From: an uncultured Eubacteriales bacterium
GTDB lineage: Bacteria > Bacillota > Clostridia > Oscillospirales > Oscillospiraceae
Direction: 5' to 3'
DNA: 63,891 nt
Assembly: GCA_900549885.1 (NCBI GenBank)
Contig: URQA01000004.1
Location: 1 to 63,891, forward strand
A program made the translations under genes and the position numbers. The notes under the pieces were generated by a model. The model was not told the origin of the DNA. It searched no databases and was given only the letters and a program-made list of their open reading frames with translations. Below, in pieces: positions 32,536-40,685 of this stretch. The first letter of the stretch is position 1. Each line of letters opens with the position of its first letter.

Positions 32536-33162
32536 TCAATCTTCCCTTGCAATAATACGCTGGGTGAGGTGGCTACGGTTCTTGACCCGGCATCCCTCTG
32601 CAGTGAGGATGGAAATGATCTCCCCCACTGCGGCGATAACGCTGTCATTGACCACCAAATAGTTATACTTATTGATCTCTCCGCACTCTTCCCTGGCCCG
32701 GTCCAGGCGCTTGATGATCACATCTTCCGGGTCAGTGCTGCGGGCCTGGAGGCGGTGGGCCAGCTCCTCCAAAGAAGGCGGCAGAATAAAAATCAATACT
32801 GCTTCCGGGCACCGAGCCTTTACCTTGGACGCCCCCTGCACCTCAATGTCCAGCAGTACATCCTGGCCTTTTTCCAGATGCTCCTGGATGACCTTCAGGG
32901 AAGTGCCGTAATAGTTGCCCACATACTCAGCGTACTCCAGCAGCTCATTGTCTGCAATCATCCGCTCAAACTCCTGCCGGTCCACAAAATGATAATTTAC
33001 GCCATCTACTTCACCTGGTCTGGGGTTTCTGGTGGTATAGGAGACAGAAAAATAAATGTCCTTCCGCTCGCTGAGCAACTCAGCAATCACCGTGCTCTTC
33101 CCCACGCCGGAAGGTCCTGACAGCACGATAAGCGTTCCTCGTTTTTTTTTCGCGTCACACAT
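32536..33162 (-). CDS. gmk: Guanylate kinase
   Basis: Phosphorylates GMP to GDP. 208 residues. P-loop S-G-P-S-G-V-G-K-S-T near 13-22, the GMP-binding Y-T-T-R and R-P-G-E near 42-50, and L-D-I-E-V-Q-G near 102. ATG 33162 lies 8 nt after AGAGGA; longer frames overlap remA and lack a site. The first 8 nt overlap the end of remA. Confidence 0.97.
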   Translation of the reverse strand: MCDAKKKRGTLIVLSGPSGVGKSTVIAELLSERKDIYFSVSYTTRNPRPGEVDGVNYHFVDRQEFERMIADNELLEYAEYVGNYYGTSLKVIQEHLEKGQDVLLDIEVQGASKVKARCPEAVLIFILPPSLEELAHRLQARSTDPEDVIIKRLDRAREECGEINKYNYLVVNDSVIAAVGEIISILTAEGCRVKNRSHLTQRIIARED

Positions 33163-33436
33163 GTTTCTCGTCCTCTCTCTCTCTTTGTCCCAGACTGTCT
33201 CTCTGCTCTTCAAATCGGGCGGCGAGGGCTTCTGGCGTCAAGGAAGACAAAATAACATGGCCGCTGTCCATAATCAGCACACACTGGGTCTTGCGCCCAA
33301 AACTGGCATCAACCAGATTTCCCCGTTCCCGGGCCTCCTGGGTCAGTCGCTTAATAGGCGCTGATTCAGGGCTGATCATGGCTACGATCCGTCCAGCAGA
33401 TACCACGCTGCCGAACCCGACATTGACCAGCTTCAT
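33155..33436 (-). CDS. remA: RemA-type DUF370 DNA-binding regulator
   Basis: 93 residues. Diagnostic V-N-V-G-F-G-S-V-V-S-A-G-R near 4-16, S-P-E-S-A-P-I-K-R near 22-30, and I-M-D-S-G-H-V-I-L-S near 55-64. In Bacillus RemA activates biofilm matrix and osmoprotection genes by wrapping DNA as an oligomer; in Clostridia its targets are less known. The position between yicC and gmk is as in Bacillus. The acidic/charged tail after residue 70 is longer than usual. Confidence 0.95.
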   Translation of the reverse strand: MKLVNVGFGSVVSAGRIVAMISPESAPIKRLTQEARERGNLVDASFGRKTQCVLIMDSGHVILSSLTPEALAARFEEQRDSLGQREREDEKHV

Positions 33437-33454
33437 CCCCCCGCTACACTCCTT

Positions 33455-34342
33455 TTACTCCAGATTCTGGACTTGCTCCCGGATCTTCTCGATCTCAGCT
33501 TTGATGTCCACTACATGTCGGACGATCTCAATGTCACTACATTTGGAACCGATGGTGTTGGCCTCCCGGTTACACTCCTGGATCAAAAAGTCTAGCTTTC
33601 GGCCCACAGGCCCCTCTTGTGTTATCAATTCCCGCAACTGGCTCAGGTGGCTACGCAGGCGAACCGTCTCTTCATCCACCGAAATCTTGTCAGCAAAAAT
33701 AGCCGCCTCGGTGAGCAGCCGGCCCTCGTCAATTTGCGTATTCTGAAGAACCTCTGCCATTTTGGCCTCCAGTCTAGTACGATAGTCGTTCACTGTCTCT
33801 GGAGAACGGACCTCCACCTGGGCTACCAATGCCTCTACAACGTCAGTCCGACTGAGGATATCTGCCTCCAGCCGGTTCCCCTCCCGCTCCCGCATCGCGG
33901 AAAAATCGGCCAAAGCCAGGTCCAGAGCAGTCAGCAGCTGCTCCTTCACCGTATCCTGGTCCTCCTCCTGCTTCTCCACCGTGAGCACATCGGGAAACCG
34001 GGCCAGGTCAGTGGCTTTATAGTCCATGCGTACCCGCTGGCCGTCCCCAAGCTCATAGAGCCTCCAGAGCGCGTCAATATAAGCTTGGGCCAAAGGCTCA
34101 TTGACCGTGACGGACACCGCATCCCCCCCGGTGTTTGTCAGGTTGACGAACACGTCCACCTTTCCCCGGGAAATCACGGACTGCACCCGGCTTCGGATCG
34201 CATCCTCCGCAAAAATATAGCTGCGCGGCAGCTTAACTGAACAATCCAGATACCGGTTGTTCACCGAGCGCACCTCGACCACCACTGTGCGCCCTTCAAA
34301 CTGCGCCTCTCCCCGGCCGTAGCCAGTCATGCTTTTGCTCAA
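33455..34342 (-). CDS. yicC: YicC/YloC family endoribonuclease
   Basis: 295 residues. Opens S-M-T-G-Y-G-R-G, then E-V-R-S-V-N-N-R-Y-L-D near 23-33. The C-terminal DUF1732 block has D-E-T-V-R-L-R-S-H near 200 and G-R-K-L-D-F-L-I-Q-E-C-N-R-E-A-N-T near 223. Family members are Mn-dependent endoribonucleases. TTG 34342 is the start, with GGAG 9 nt upstream and a TTGA overlap with the preceding stop; the first ATG is too far from that site. Confidence 0.94.
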   Translation of the reverse strand: MSKSMTGYGRGEAQFEGRTVVVEVRSVNNRYLDCSVKLPRSYIFAEDAIRSRVQSVISRGKVDVFVNLTNTGGDAVSVTVNEPLAQAYIDALWRLYELGDGQRVRMDYKATDLARFPDVLTVEKQEEDQDTVKEQLLTALDLALADFSAMREREGNRLEADILSRTDVVEALVAQVEVRSPETVNDYRTRLEAKMAEVLQNTQIDEGRLLTEAAIFADKISVDEETVRLRSHLSQLRELITQEGPVGRKLDFLIQECNREANTIGSKCSDIEIVRHVVDIKAEIEKIREQVQNLE

Positions 34343-34884
34343 TTAGATCCTCTCCTTCCGCCTGTCTTTCCCGGTCTGCGGCCCAATCGCGCCATGAAAA
34401 AGGAAATCAGGCGGCTCAGTCCGAAATCATAGACCAGAAATACCACATTGCCCACCAAGTAGAGTATCCATACCACACTTAGCGCCGTGGGCAGGGACGC
34501 CAGCACCGAGGCTTTCATGGTCAGAAAAATCACCGTCAAACTGGCATTGAAAAAAGCCAGTTTCAGCAGATACTCCATCGGGAGCTTTCGCAGGCGCTCA
34601 ATCACGCCCTTCAGCACCGGATACAGTCCGAACAGCGCCCCAAACAGAAGAGCCAGAAACTTGTCCGGCAGCAGCAGGAAGGCCAGCAACGTCACCCCGG
34701 CCCAGCATAAAAAGCCAGACGCCAGCCCTGAAGACAACACAGCGAATACTGGCATAATTCCAGCCACCGCCGCAATTCCCCAGGTCCCGGTGGGAACCAT
34801 TGTACCGAGATATAGCAACACTAGGGCGAGAGCGCCGAAAATAGCGGGGTACACCACCCGCACGGCCTTGGAGCGCCCCTTCAT
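34339..34884 (-). CDS. Integral membrane protein, unknown
   Basis: 181 residues from ATG 34884, with GGAGG 6 nt upstream and an ATGA overlap with the J-domain gene. About five transmembrane helices: roughly 9-27, 35-55, 58-75, 78-95 and 135-160. Basic loops (K-G-V-I-E-R-L-R-K) and a very basic C-terminus (R-R-P-G-K-T-G-G-R-R) suggest a cytosolic tail. It could be a membrane partner of the J-domain and DUF5685 proteins encoded just upstream, but only gene order says so. Confidence 0.75.
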   Translation of the reverse strand: MKGRSKAVRVVYPAIFGALALVLLYLGTMVPTGTWGIAAVAGIMPVFAVLSSGLASGFLCWAGVTLLAFLLLPDKFLALLFGALFGLYPVLKGVIERLRKLPMEYLLKLAFFNASLTVIFLTMKASVLASLPTALSVVWILYLVGNVVFLVYDFGLSRLISFFMARLGRRPGKTGGRRGSN

Positions 34885-35474
34885 CGGCACCCTCCGCACA
34901 GGCAGTTCATACACAGCATAGTGGTACAGCAGTCCATGGAGTCGCATCCGCCGCTCATCATGTCGTTGGAGCGGTAAGCATAGCCCCCTTGCTGCATCAT
35001 ATTCAGCGCCTGACGGTACTCGGGATTGCCCGGCTCCATCTGACAGGCGATCTGATAATCCTGCCGGGCCTCATCCAGCCACCCGCGGCGATAGGCGATG
35101 CTACCCATCAGGAAATACCATTCAGCGCTTTTGTTCCCACTGCCCTGGAGCAGCTGCTCCGCCCGGTCCAGATCTCCTAGGTTGATGAGCTGCCGTACCT
35201 GGGCGTAGCTGGATGGGCCTGTATTGCGCTGATAATTCTGCTGGCTCTGATATCCAGACTGGTAAGAGGTGGATGAGCCTCCGCCAGATCGCATCTTTGT
35301 GACCGCGTCGTAGGCCTCGTTGACCTCCTTCATCTTCTCCTCAGCCAAATCAGCCAACGGATTGTTCTGATAATTATCCGGGTGGTATTTGCGCGCTAAT
35401 TCCCGGTATGCTTTCTTGACTTCGTCATCACTGGCGCTGGGATCTACTCCTAACACCTCATATGGATCTCTCAT
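34881..35474 (-). CDS. J-domain/TPR protein with cysteine-rich tail
   Basis: 197 residues. The J domain spans about 2-65, with the H-P-D triad in K-Y-H-P-D-N. A Ser/Gln/Tyr-rich linker (about 68-100) leads to a TPR-like segment (about 105-170: A-E-Q-L-L, W-Y-F-L-M-G-S-I-A-Y, A-R-Q-D-Y-Q-I-A). The last 20 residues contain eight cysteines (C-D-S-M-D-C-C, then C-M-N-C-L-C-G-G-C). No zinc-finger or substrate domain of true DnaJ is present, so it is not the general DnaJ. Start ATG 35474, 8 nt after GGAG; it overlaps the DUF5685 stop as TGATG. Probably an Hsp70 co-chaperone for a dedicated client. Confidence 0.88.
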   Translation of the reverse strand: MRDPYEVLGVDPSASDDEVKKAYRELARKYHPDNYQNNPLADLAEEKMKEVNEAYDAVTKMRSGGGSSTSYQSGYQSQQNYQRNTGPSSYAQVRQLINLGDLDRAEQLLQGSGNKSAEWYFLMGSIAYRRGWLDEARQDYQIACQMEPGNPEYRQALNMMQQGGYAYRSNDMMSGGCDSMDCCTTMLCMNCLCGGCR

Positions 35475-36343
35475 CACGTTTTCTCCCTGTATGGTTTCTT
35501 GAGCTCTTTCCAGTGCCCGGACAACACTGCCTCCTGCACCGCCGGAAGCCCTTGGTATAATATATGTTGGATCACTGCCTGCCACCTGCCCGGTTCCAGC
35601 AGATTGGCCGCAGAGATAGCCAGTCTCAGCGAATGGGTCATGGTGGTGGACACATAGGCCCGCTCCTTCTCTGCCTGGCCCTGGAACCGGACGTCCAGCG
35701 GGTTATAGCGCCCGGCGGCCTTGTCTTCCGCCAGGTCATCCCAGGCATCCACCAAGTAGATCCAGCGCCCCAGATGATAGAGCAACTGTTCCATCACTCG
35801 ACGTTCCCCTTCTCCCCCTGTCTCGGGGGCCGCCGCCCGGAGGATGCAGGCAAAGGCATCCGCCGCCCGGTCCAGCTGCGCAGACCGCTCTTTCTCTAAA
35901 TAGGCTAGATGAGCCAAGCCTTTCTCTACCTGCGCTGCAAACCCCTGACAATTCACCTTTGCCCGGCGGGCAGACCGGGCAAAAAACCATCCCAGCAGCC
36001 GTGCCGGCAATCCCGCAAAAAAACCCTTGTCCTGCACATCATCCTGAAGCTTGTACCAGGTCAGCAAAATGCTGGCATCTGCAGCCCGCTCTAAAGAGGC
36101 ACCACACAAGCAACTGCGTTTTTTTCTCAGCGGGTGAACTGGGCAGCGGCGTTCTTCCCAGCAGGTCTCCCCCTGTGTGGAAAAGAGGATCGCCAGAAAA
36201 GTAAAATCATAATTGAGGGTCATCCTGCTCCAAAACCCATGGCGTCTGCCCATGACATGGCACAACCCGCAGTAGGCACCCCGGTACGCCTGCTGATCTG
36301 TTTCCGACAACTGGGCCAGGGCCGGTCTGACATAGCCAAACAT
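35474..36343 (-). CDS. DUF5685 family protein
   Basis: 289 residues opening M-F-G-Y-V-R, then Y-C-G-L-C-H near 24-29 and C-P-V-H-P near 67. Further cysteines follow (S-C-L-C-G near 77). The rest is all-helical; D-x-x-D-D clusters appear at L-Q-D-D-V-Q-D near 98 and D-A-W-D-D-L-A-E-D near 198. The helical bundle with two Asp-rich patches recalls terpenoid-synthase folds, but that is inference. It starts 1 nt after the cdaR stop and overlaps the J-domain gene, so the pair is probably coexpressed. Function unknown. Confidence 0.85.
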   Translation of the reverse strand: MFGYVRPALAQLSETDQQAYRGAYCGLCHVMGRRHGFWSRMTLNYDFTFLAILFSTQGETCWEERRCPVHPLRKKRSCLCGASLERAADASILLTWYKLQDDVQDKGFFAGLPARLLGWFFARSARRAKVNCQGFAAQVEKGLAHLAYLEKERSAQLDRAADAFACILRAAAPETGGEGERRVMEQLLYHLGRWIYLVDAWDDLAEDKAAGRYNPLDVRFQGQAEKERAYVSTTMTHSLRLAISAANLLEPGRWQAVIQHILYQGLPAVQEAVLSGHWKELKKPYREKT

Positions 36344-36344
36344 G

Positions 36345-37625
36345 TCACTGGTCCGGGGTCAGGGAAACCACTACGCGATAATCCGTCCCCACGGCCCCCA
36401 CATCGTTACCCACGCTGTCCACATAGATTTCTAGGTTACTGTTGGAAATGGGATACTGTCCCGCAGATGGGTCTGCTACGCTGGACAAATCAGCTACAAT
36501 CCGGATATTGTCTCCCGTAATTGATTCCAACGTCCCGGCAGATCCCCGTAGCTGCACTGTGACCGACTGTGTGACTAGTGTCGCTTGCCAACCATCGGGC
36601 ACATTGATACAACGGATATTGCCCGTTTCTACCGTCTTTGTGGTCAGACTGTTGGGAAGATCAATGCTGACTGTTACCTCTGCCGGGCCACTGATATTGG
36701 TCAATTCCTCCGTCAGGGCGATGGGAACCGTAAATACTTCTCCGTCCTCCACTGTCGCCAGGTCAATCGTAGTCAACGTAATAGAACCTTCGGCCTTGAT
36801 CGCATCCACCGCTTCCTGGCTGCCCGCTACAGTAATACGGTCTACACTGAGTTTATATTGAACCTCACTGGCATCTACTCCGCCGCCAGAGGTAAACTTG
36901 ACCTCCAAAGGCAGTTCTGCGGTAGCATAAATAGGGAAGGTAGTATAGACCGTCTCCGTGTCACAGGTGACATCCAAATCCGTGAGGACATCTCCGCTGG
37001 CCCCAATGAGCTGATAGGAGAAGTCATCGCTTACCGTCTGGGTCCGCTCATCCCCATCCACCGTCACCAGCGCATAGGCCACTTGGTTGACCAAGCTCTC
37101 CTGCCCGCTGACCATCAGGGTTTCTGGCGAAAACACAAAGTCCTCTTCATCTCCAGGCAGATATCCCTCTGCCACGCTTCCTGTAAAGCGGCCCCGGATC
37201 TCCACCTCCCGCTCTCGGTACACAGCAATTTCAAACGAGACAGTGTTACCTTTGCTGCCACTGACAATTTCCACTTCATCCCGGGATATCCCGCTGGGGA
37301 GAACCACATCATAGGCCACATTGGTGTAGGTGGTGGCAGAGTCGTAACTAGCCACATCTACCACAAGTTGGACAGATTCATTGGTCAGTTGGGCCAGTAT
37401 CCTTGGAGTAGCTCTAACCGTGAGGTTAGCCGTCTGGTCGTCCTCCACTACCATCAGCCCCTTTGCCTCCAGCGCTTCCTGGCCGACAAAGGTCACTGGA
37501 ATATTGTGGATAGTATTGGGCATCACGTTGCCATCAATAGACATAACATAAAACCACAAGAAGATGGCGATGACGATGGCCAGAAAGGCGTAGAGTATTT
37601 TACTGTCGAGAATCTTCTTTCCCAT
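36345..37625 (-). CDS. cdaR: CdaR/YbbR-repeat regulator of diadenylate cyclase
   Basis: 426 residues. One N-terminal transmembrane helix (about 8-27), then four YbbR-type beta repeats on the outer face (G-Q-E-A-L near 50; G-R-F-T-G near 150; later repeats near 240 and 335). In Bacillus, CdaR binds CdaA and tunes c-di-AMP synthesis. ATG 37625 lies 9 nt after AGGAG and inside the end of cdaA (26-nt overlap). glmM, the usual third gene, is not adjacent. Confidence 0.93.
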   Translation of the reverse strand: MGKKILDSKILYAFLAIVIAIFLWFYVMSIDGNVMPNTIHNIPVTFVGQEALEAKGLMVVEDDQTANLTVRATPRILAQLTNESVQLVVDVASYDSATTYTNVAYDVVLPSGISRDEVEIVSGSKGNTVSFEIAVYREREVEIRGRFTGSVAEGYLPGDEEDFVFSPETLMVSGQESLVNQVAYALVTVDGDERTQTVSDDFSYQLIGASGDVLTDLDVTCDTETVYTTFPIYATAELPLEVKFTSGGGVDASEVQYKLSVDRITVAGSQEAVDAIKAEGSITLTTIDLATVEDGEVFTVPIALTEELTNISGPAEVTVSIDLPNSLTTKTVETGNIRCINVPDGWQATLVTQSVTVQLRGSAGTLESITGDNIRIVADLSSVADPSAGQYPISNSNLEIYVDSVGNDVGAVGTDYRVVVSLTPDQ

Positions 37626-38496
37626 TCGTCTTATCTCCTCTGCGTCGGCGGAACACACTGGTGATACGCTCGGCGGCGGTGGGCTTCTTCTCCTCCAAAT
37701 CTGGCGCCAACTCATTTTTCAGCAGACGGCGCAGGGTATCAGGAGACAAGTGGCGCTTGAGCATACCGCTGACGGCCACTGAGATAGACCCCGTCTCTTC
37801 AGAGACGATAGCCACTACTGCGTCAGAGTTCTCGCTGATGCCAATGCCCGCACGGTGCCGCATCCCCAAGTCCCTGCTGAGATTGACATTACCAGACAAG
37901 GGCAGCATACAGCCCGCGCCCACGATCCGTCCATTTCGGACGATCACCGCCCCGTCATGGAGCGGCGCTTTGTTCCAGAATAGGTTTTTCAGTAGCTCTG
38001 CCGATACGGCCGAGTCCAAGGGAGTGCCGGATTTGATAACATCATCCAACACCGTTTTCCGCTCAAAGACCATCAGTGCCCCTACCTTGTCCTTGGACAT
38101 GGAGGTATACGCCTTCACTGTTTCTTCGATTGCTGCGGGCACATCGGCAGCGGCCGTTTCTGCCACGAACAGCTCCTTGACCTTTCCGCTGCCCACCCGT
38201 TCCAGCATCCGGCGGATCTCCGGCTGAAAAATAATGACCAGGGAAATCAGGCCCAACTCCACTGCATTTCGGAGAATAAAGTTGACCACACGTAACCGGA
38301 GCGTACTAGCCACGCCAAGAGCAATGATAATGATCAAAATCGCCTTGGCTACCTGACCAGAACGACTGCGGCGGATAAACAGCAGGATGCGGTAGACAAC
38401 GTATGCAACGATACAAATGTCAATGATATCCAAAATACTGATGAGCTTGACCGTTTCCAGGGCATTGCTCATCCATTGTATCACCGTGTCGATCAT
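37600..38496 (-). CDS. cdaA: Membrane diadenylate cyclase
   Basis: Makes c-di-AMP from two ATP. 298 residues. Three N-terminal transmembrane helices (about 20-38, 50-65, 80-92), then the DAC domain with L-H-D-G-A at 179-183 and R-H-R at 213-215, the catalytic DGA and RHR motifs. The C-terminal basic tail (R-R-R-R-G-D-K) overlaps cdaR. First gene after the sigma-A promoter at 38568-38596 and apparently the head of a very long unit. Confidence 0.97.
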   Translation of the reverse strand: MIDTVIQWMSNALETVKLISILDIIDICIVAYVVYRILLFIRRSRSGQVAKAILIIIIALGVASTLRLRVVNFILRNAVELGLISLVIIFQPEIRRMLERVGSGKVKELFVAETAAADVPAAIEETVKAYTSMSKDKVGALMVFERKTVLDDVIKSGTPLDSAVSAELLKNLFWNKAPLHDGAVIVRNGRIVGAGCMLPLSGNVNLSRDLGMRHRAGIGISENSDAVVAIVSEETGSISVAVSGMLKRHLSPDTLRRLLKNELAPDLEEKKPTAAERITSVFRRRRGDKTNGKEDSRQ

Positions 38497-38515
38497 AACC
38501 GCACTCCCGTATCAA

Positions 38516-38596
38516 GACCGGCGCATGTTTTTAAGATACGCCGGCCCCACTTCTATTTGATTGGTATATTATATCGTAACGCCCTAGAAAAGGCAA
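38516..38596 (-). promoter_or_regulatory. Sigma-A promoter and leader hairpin of cdaA
   Basis: On the minus strand, TTGCCT (38591-38596), 17 nt, perfect TATAAT (38568-38573). The leader of about 65 nt carries a hairpin pairing CCGGCG ends (38518-38523 with 38539-38544). No c-di-AMP (ydaO) riboswitch was recognised. Confidence 0.8.
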
Positions 38597-38660
38597 GGAC
38601 AGGGCAGAGAAATTCATAGTTTTTTTATTTCTGTCCGCCTGCCCGACGTTTCTCCCTATC

Positions 38661-38706
38661 GGGCAAAGGGCTGTGGAATCTAAATGGTATCCACAGCTCT
38701 TTGCCC
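38661..38706 (-). terminator. Hairpin after the cysteine desulfurase gene
   Basis: A 17-bp stem with one G-U pair (38661-38677 with 38690-38706). No T-run follows on either strand, so terminator strength is uncertain. Confidence 0.5.
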
Positions 38707-38713
38707 TGCCCGG

Positions 38714-39838
38714 TCAGCGTAAAATCTCTCGCAGGGCTGCCAGGGTCCGATCTACCTCTTCCGCTCGGTTGAACACGGAAAAGCTTGCCCGGACCGTTCC
38801 GCTGTCCTGCGTTCCAGCCGATTGATGCGCCAAAGGCGCACAGTGGAGGCCCGAACGCATGGCAATTCCCCGTCGTGCCAGTTGTTCTCCCAGCACCTCA
38901 CAGTCCATCTGTTGCGTACGGAAGGAGCAAAGGCCGCTCTGGCAACCGCTGTCTCCCTGGAACACCTCCACACCAGGGATCCGCTGCAGGCCGTCCATCA
39001 GCCTCCGGTTAAGCCGCCGTTCGTGAGCGGCAATCCGTGCCAGTCCCGTTTGCTGGACGAACTGCATTCCGGCAGCCAATCCAGCCGCTCCAGCGACATT
39101 TTGTGTCCCTGCTTCCAGCCGATCCGGCAAAAAGTCCGGCATCTCCTGAAGGGCGGACACGCTGCCCGTTCCGCCCTGGAGCAATGGCATCGGCATCTGT
39201 CCCTCCCCACACAGGAGCAATCCGGTGCCTTGCGGACCATACAGCCCCTTATGCCCCGGCATTGCGATATAGGCAGCTTGGAGTGCCTCCATGTTCACCG
39301 GAAGAGTTCCCGCCGATTGGGAGGCGTCCAGCACGAAGGGAATGCCCCGGCGGACGCACATAGCGGCGATTTCCTCCACAGGCTGAACAAACCCAAATAC
39401 ATTGGAGACATGATTGCAGATGACCACATCCGCTCCCTTAGATGTGGCACGATCAAATGCGTCCAGCACCCCGTCCCGATCGAACAGCGGTGCGGCCGCC
39501 ACCCTGACCTTCCCATTTGGGATGGCAGCCAAGGGGCGGGTCACCGCATTGTGTTCATATCCGGAGATGACCGCCGTTCCTCCCGGTCCCACCAGGGAAT
39601 GGATGGCGATATTCAGCCCATGGGTGGCATTATAGGTGAGAATTACATGTTCCGGATCGGAAACGTGAAACAGTTCTGCTGCCAGCTGCCGGCACCGGAA
39701 CATGGCCTCCGCCGCCAACATTCCCGGTCTATGTCCCCCCCGCCCGGGACTTGCCATAGTCCCCATGGCCATCGCCGCCGCACGAGCCACTGATTGCGGC
39801 TTCTGCATGGTAGTGGCCGCGCTGTCCAGATAGATCAT
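38714..39838 (-). CDS. Class V aminotransferase, cysteine desulfurase-like
   Basis: 374 residues, PLP-dependent. Opens I-Y-L-D-S-A-A-T-T near 2-10; T-Y-N-A-T-H-G-L-N near 68; the Schiff-base Lys is in P-G-H-K-G near 197. The catalytic loop is G-L-H-C-A-P-L-A-H near 333, with the active-site Cys. This short-loop form resembles group II (SufS/CsdA) or selenocysteine lyase-like enzymes. It overlaps a DUF3343 gene by 4 nt, a pairing that I recall being linked to sulfur or selenium trafficking. No sufBCD or iscU is nearby, so a general Fe-S role is less likely. Confidence 0.88.
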   Translation of the reverse strand: MIYLDSAATTMQKPQSVARAAAMAMGTMASPGRGGHRPGMLAAEAMFRCRQLAAELFHVSDPEHVILTYNATHGLNIAIHSLVGPGGTAVISGYEHNAVTRPLAAIPNGKVRVAAAPLFDRDGVLDAFDRATSKGADVVICNHVSNVFGFVQPVEEIAAMCVRRGIPFVLDASQSAGTLPVNMEALQAAYIAMPGHKGLYGPQGTGLLLCGEGQMPMPLLQGGTGSVSALQEMPDFLPDRLEAGTQNVAGAAGLAAGMQFVQQTGLARIAAHERRLNRRLMDGLQRIPGVEVFQGDSGCQSGLCSFRTQQMDCEVLGEQLARRGIAMRSGLHCAPLAHQSAGTQDSGTVRASFSVFNRAEEVDRTLAALREILR

Positions 39839-40089
39839 ACTGTCACCTCACTGTATGACCCTTCTTCGTTTTGGAGAAACACCCGCTTGGGCCCCAGTCC
39901 CTCCCGGTTGAGTACCTTGAGGGCTGGAGCCAGCCACCGCTCGGCCACTTTGACGCAGTGGGAGCACCCCTCGCCGGAAATGAGCTTCGGCGCGCGCATA
40001 ATGTATCCCGAAATCCCCGCCCGCTCCAGCACCCGGGCTGTGCGCTGGGCATAGGTCAGGGAACGGCATACGATGAGATAATAAACCAT
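39835..40089 (-). CDS. DUF3343, putative Se/S carrier protein
   Basis: 84 residues. Ferredoxin-like small fold; opens V-Y-Y-L-I-V-C-R-S, with a conserved-looking C-S-H-C near 42-45 (G-E-G-C-S-H-C-V-K) preceded by the basic helix and R-A-P. DUF3343 proteins are annotated as Se/S carriers, and the paired cysteines could accept persulfide from the overlapping cysteine desulfurase. Start ATG 40089; the ribosome site (AAGGA) is 15 nt away, so initiation may be weak. Confidence 0.85.
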   Translation of the reverse strand: MVYYLIVCRSLTYAQRTARVLERAGISGYIMRAPKLISGEGCSHCVKVAERWLAPALKVLNREGLGPKRVFLQNEEGSYSEVTV

Positions 40090-40148
40090 AAAACATCGAC
40101 CATTCCTTTCCTAGCTGTTTTCATGGTTCTGAGAGGAATGGCACCAGG

Positions 40149-40193
40149 AAAAAGACGCTCCCCTCGGCACATTCTATGCGCCGAGGGGAGCGT
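40149..40193 (-). terminator. Terminator after ispF
   Basis: A perfect 14-bp stem (40155-40168 with 40180-40193), 11-nt loop, followed on the minus strand by five T. Confidence 0.92.
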
Positions 40194-40210
40194 TGGTCCT
40201 CTATGAGCAC

Positions 40211-40684
40211 TTAGGATTCTTCCAGCAGGGCTACGGCATGAGCGGCCATCCCCTGTCCGATTCCCGTAAACCCCAGCCCTTCTTCTGTGGTAGCCTTGAC
40301 ATTTATCCGGTTCTCATCTACCCCCATCACTCCAGCTAAGGATCTGCGCATATGCGGGATATACGGAGCCAGCTTAGGCTGCTGCGCCAGAATGGTGGCA
40401 TCTACATTGCACACCCGAAATCCACGTCCCCGAAGCATCTCCATCACCTGACTCAACATCAAAAGGCTGGAGATGCCCTCATAAGCCGGATCCGTATCTG
40501 GGAAAGCGTGACCGATATCCCACAGCCCCGCCGCCCCCAACAGAGCATCCATCACCGCATGGGTGAGCACATCGGCATCTGAGTGTCCTAACAGCCCCAA
40601 TTCATAAGGGATCTCCTGTCCGCCCAGAATTAGCCTGCGCCCCTGAACCAGCCGATGAACGTCGTAACCATGCCCAATTCTCAT
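40211..40684 (-). CDS. ispF: 2-C-methyl-D-erythritol 2,4-cyclodiphosphate synthase
   Basis: Fifth step of the MEP isoprenoid pathway. 157 residues. Opens R-I-G-H-G-Y-D-V-H-R-L (metal ligands Asp8 and His10), G-H-S-D-A-D-V near 33-39 (His ligand), and T-T-E-E-G-L-G-F-T-G near 132. It begins 1 nt after the ispD stop. Confidence 0.98.
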   Translation of the reverse strand: MRIGHGYDVHRLVQGRRLILGGQEIPYELGLLGHSDADVLTHAVMDALLGAAGLWDIGHAFPDTDPAYEGISSLLMLSQVMEMLRGRGFRVCNVDATILAQQPKLAPYIPHMRRSLAGVMGVDENRINVKATTEEGLGFTGIGQGMAAHAVALLEES

Positions 40685-40685
40685 C

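Noticed and set aside
36585..37664. A 359-codon plus-strand frame opposite cdaR
   Set aside because: Antisense to a clear YbbR-repeat protein; no start signal and no motif.
38497..38567. Possible c-di-AMP riboswitch in the cdaA leader
   Set aside because: The leader is about 65 nt with a single small hairpin, far too short for a ydaO element.
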